Assembly: GCA_002869425.1 (NCBI GenBank)
Contig: PKSZ01000048.1
Span: 1 to 7,642 of the forward strand
DNA length: 7,642 nt
Direction of reading: 5' to 3'
DNA from: Marinilabiliales bacterium
GTDB lineage: Bacteria; Bacteroidota; Bacteroidia; Bacteroidales; BM523
Translations under genes and position numbers: made by a program
Notes under the pieces: generated by a model
What the model was told of the DNA's origin: nothing
What the model saw: only the letters and a program-made list of their open reading frames with translations
Databases searched by the model: none
In this document: piece after piece, positions 6,353 through 7,642 of the stretch
Numbering within the stretch: the stretch's first letter is position 1
Layout: every line of letters begins with the position of its first letter

Positions 6353-7642
6353 TTAGATTATTTTGCAAAATACTTCATTGTTATTTTCAATGGATGTTAG
6401 CTGTACCATTTGATGCGTGTTTTCAAGTCCTTCTTTGTAGTTTGTGACTACTTTAATATAATTATCGGTCAGACCATAAATGTATTTGTTTTTGGCACTT
6501 TTTTCGAACAGACAAAGCTTGGTTTTATTAAGCTGCGATTGAATGAAGCTTAAGTGTTTTTTTTGTGCGAGTAACTGGATACCATCACTTCTTTTTTTGA
6601 TAATTTCTCCTTTAACTTTTGGTTCCATTGTATATGCTTTCGCCATCTCACGGCTTGAGAAAGAAAAAACATGGATATCACTAAGTTCGAGTTGATTTAA
6701 ATAGTTGTATGTTTCTGTGTAATCATCTTCCGTTTCTCCTGGAAATCCAACAATTAAATCGGTTCCAATAAAACAATCAGGAATGGCCTTTTTTATTTCA
6801 GAAACCTTATCTCTGAAAAATGAAATGGAGTATTTCCTGTTCATCCGTTTTAATATCTTATCAGTACCTGCTTGCAAAGGAATATGGAAGTGGGGTGAAA
6901 ATTGTTTGTTATTTTTTACCAGATCTATAATTTCATGAGTAAGCAAATTGGGTTCAATAGAGGATATACGAAAGTAAATATCATCAATATTGGCAAGTTC
7001 CATTAGTAGTTTATGTAGGTTTTCATTGCTTGATTTTCCATAATCACCAATATTGATACCTGTAAGAATGATCTCTTTTACTCCCTGGGCTTTAATTGTT
7101 TTAGCTGTTTCGATAAGTTGAGCGATTGGTGCGTTTCTGCTTCGGCCTCTAACATAAGGAATGGTGCAATAAGAACAAAAATAGTTGCAGCCATCCTGTA
7201 TTTTTAAAAAGGAGCGGGTTCTGTCTCCTGCGCTATAGCTTGAATGAAATTCATTGGCGTTATCGGGTTTAGGATCATTTTTTTCTGATATTACATTGAC
7301 TATGTTAAACTTATCAGAGTTGCCAAATGTTAAAAATACTCCAGGTATTTCTTTTAACTCATTTGCCTTAAGCTCCGAATAGCAACCAATAACTATAATT
7401 TTTGCTTCAGGGTTTTGCTTATATGCCTTTTTTATTGTTTGCCTGCATTTTCTTTCTGCTTTTTCCGTTACCATGCATGTGTTGATTATATAATAATCTG
7501 CAGGAGTATTGAAATCAACAATTGAATAACCTTCATGTTTTATTTTACGTGAAATTGTTGAAGTTTCGGTATAGTTGAGTTTACACCCGTGTGTGAAGAA
7601 GGCTATTTTTTTTCTTATTGCACCATTCCTTATGTTAGAGGC
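6353..7642 (-). CDS. mtaB: tRNA t6A37 methylthiotransferase MtaB (5' partial at window edge)
   Basis: This radical-SAM enzyme converts N6-threonylcarbamoyladenosine at position 37 of ANN-decoding tRNAs to its 2-methylthio form (ms2t6A). The frame stays open to the window edge, giving 429 visible residues; the start codon lies outside. The first in-frame ATG (7474) cannot be the true start, because the UPF0004 domain before it holds two of its three cluster cysteines: THGCKLN with Cys20 and INTC with Cys56 (visible numbering). The third is Cys87 in VIGCYSE. The radical-SAM CxxxCxxC lies at Cys152, Cys156 and Cys159 (DGCNYFCSYC). Other family marks are HIPLQAGTDKILKRMNR at 253-269 and DLIVGFPGET at 295-304. 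A C-terminal TRAM-like RNA-binding region spans about 365-429. GCKLN rather than GCQMN favours MtaB over MiaB (and over RimO, which modifies a ribosomal protein). It is the first visible gene of the minus-strand run and ends 2 bases before the phosphatase ATG. Confidence 0.93.
   Translation of the reverse strand, partial: ASNIRNGAIRKKIAFFTHGCKLNYTETSTISRKIKHEGYSIVDFNTPADYYIINTCMVTEKAERKCRQTIKKAYKQNPEAKIIVIGCYSELKANELKEIPGVFLTFGNSDKFNIVNVISEKNDPKPDNANEFHSSYSAGDRTRSFLKIQDGCNYFCSYCTIPYVRGRSRNAPIAQLIETAKTIKAQGVKEIILTGINIGDYGKSSNENLHKLLMELANIDDIYFRISSIEPNLLTHEIIDLVKNNKQFSPHFHIPLQAGTDKILKRMNRKYSISFFRDKVSEIKKAIPDCFIGTDLIVGFPGETEDDYTETYNYLNQLELSDIHVFSFSSREMAKAYTMEPKVKGEIIKKRSDGIQLLAQKKHLSFIQSQLNKTKLCLFEKSAKNKYIYGLTDNYIKVVTNYKEGLENTHQMVQLTSIENNNEVFCKII

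Noticed and set aside
6351..6368. TTG start for the phosphatase, 18 bases upstream of the ATG
   Set aside because: It would add only MQNNLN and overlap the end of mtaB by 16 bases. The ATG at 6350 gives a standard family N-terminus right after the mtaB stop.
7606..7613. 8-base A tract (minus strand) near the mtaB N-terminus as a possible phase-variation site; similar 8-base tracts at 6557-6564 and 926-933
   Set aside because: Such runs encode ordinary Lys-Lys or Phe-Phe pairs in AT-rich genes. The frames are intact and the genes are housekeeping, where phase variation is not expected.

Overview
The window is AT-rich, and every gene looks like it belongs to a Bacteroidota chromosome. The pointers are a GldJ-type gliding/type IX secretion lipoprotein, a GWxTD-domain protein, a Bacteroidota-style MurF, and start sites preceded by A-rich sequence without Shine-Dalgarno motifs. 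The exact lineage cannot be told from this stretch. Nothing suggests a phage, plasmid, transposon or CRISPR array. Coding density is very high, and no stretch over 300 bases lacks a gene.

Layout. Positions 1-786 (+) hold the 3' part of a gldJ-like gene, followed by a strong intrinsic terminator (808-835). Only 8 bases later murF begins (844-2130, +), which encodes the last cytoplasmic ligase of peptidoglycan precursor synthesis. The stop codons of murF and of the opposing operon interlock: the two genes overlap tail to tail by 6 bases.

The rest of the window is one minus-strand gene run, read from the right edge leftwards. It comprises an mtaB-like tRNA methylthiotransferase (start lies beyond the window), an inositol-monophosphatase-family phosphatase, an exported GWxTD-domain protein of unknown function, an LpxL/HtrB-like lipid acyltransferase, and a family 2 glycosyltransferase. 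Spacing is 2, 49, 11 and -4 bases, so co-transcription is likely. A possible internal promoter precedes the GWxTD gene.

How the genes fit together. gldJ and murF both serve the cell envelope. In the minus-strand run, the last three genes (exported protein, lipid acyltransferase, glycosyltransferase) would suit assembly or decoration of an envelope lipid or glycan, but this is inferred from proximity. The first two are housekeeping-type enzymes. The part most worth following up is the uncharacterised GWxTD protein, whose signature motif reads GYQTD here, placed directly before the acyltransferase and glycosyltransferase. Otherwise the window looks like ordinary core genome, and I see no clear new defence or mobile system.
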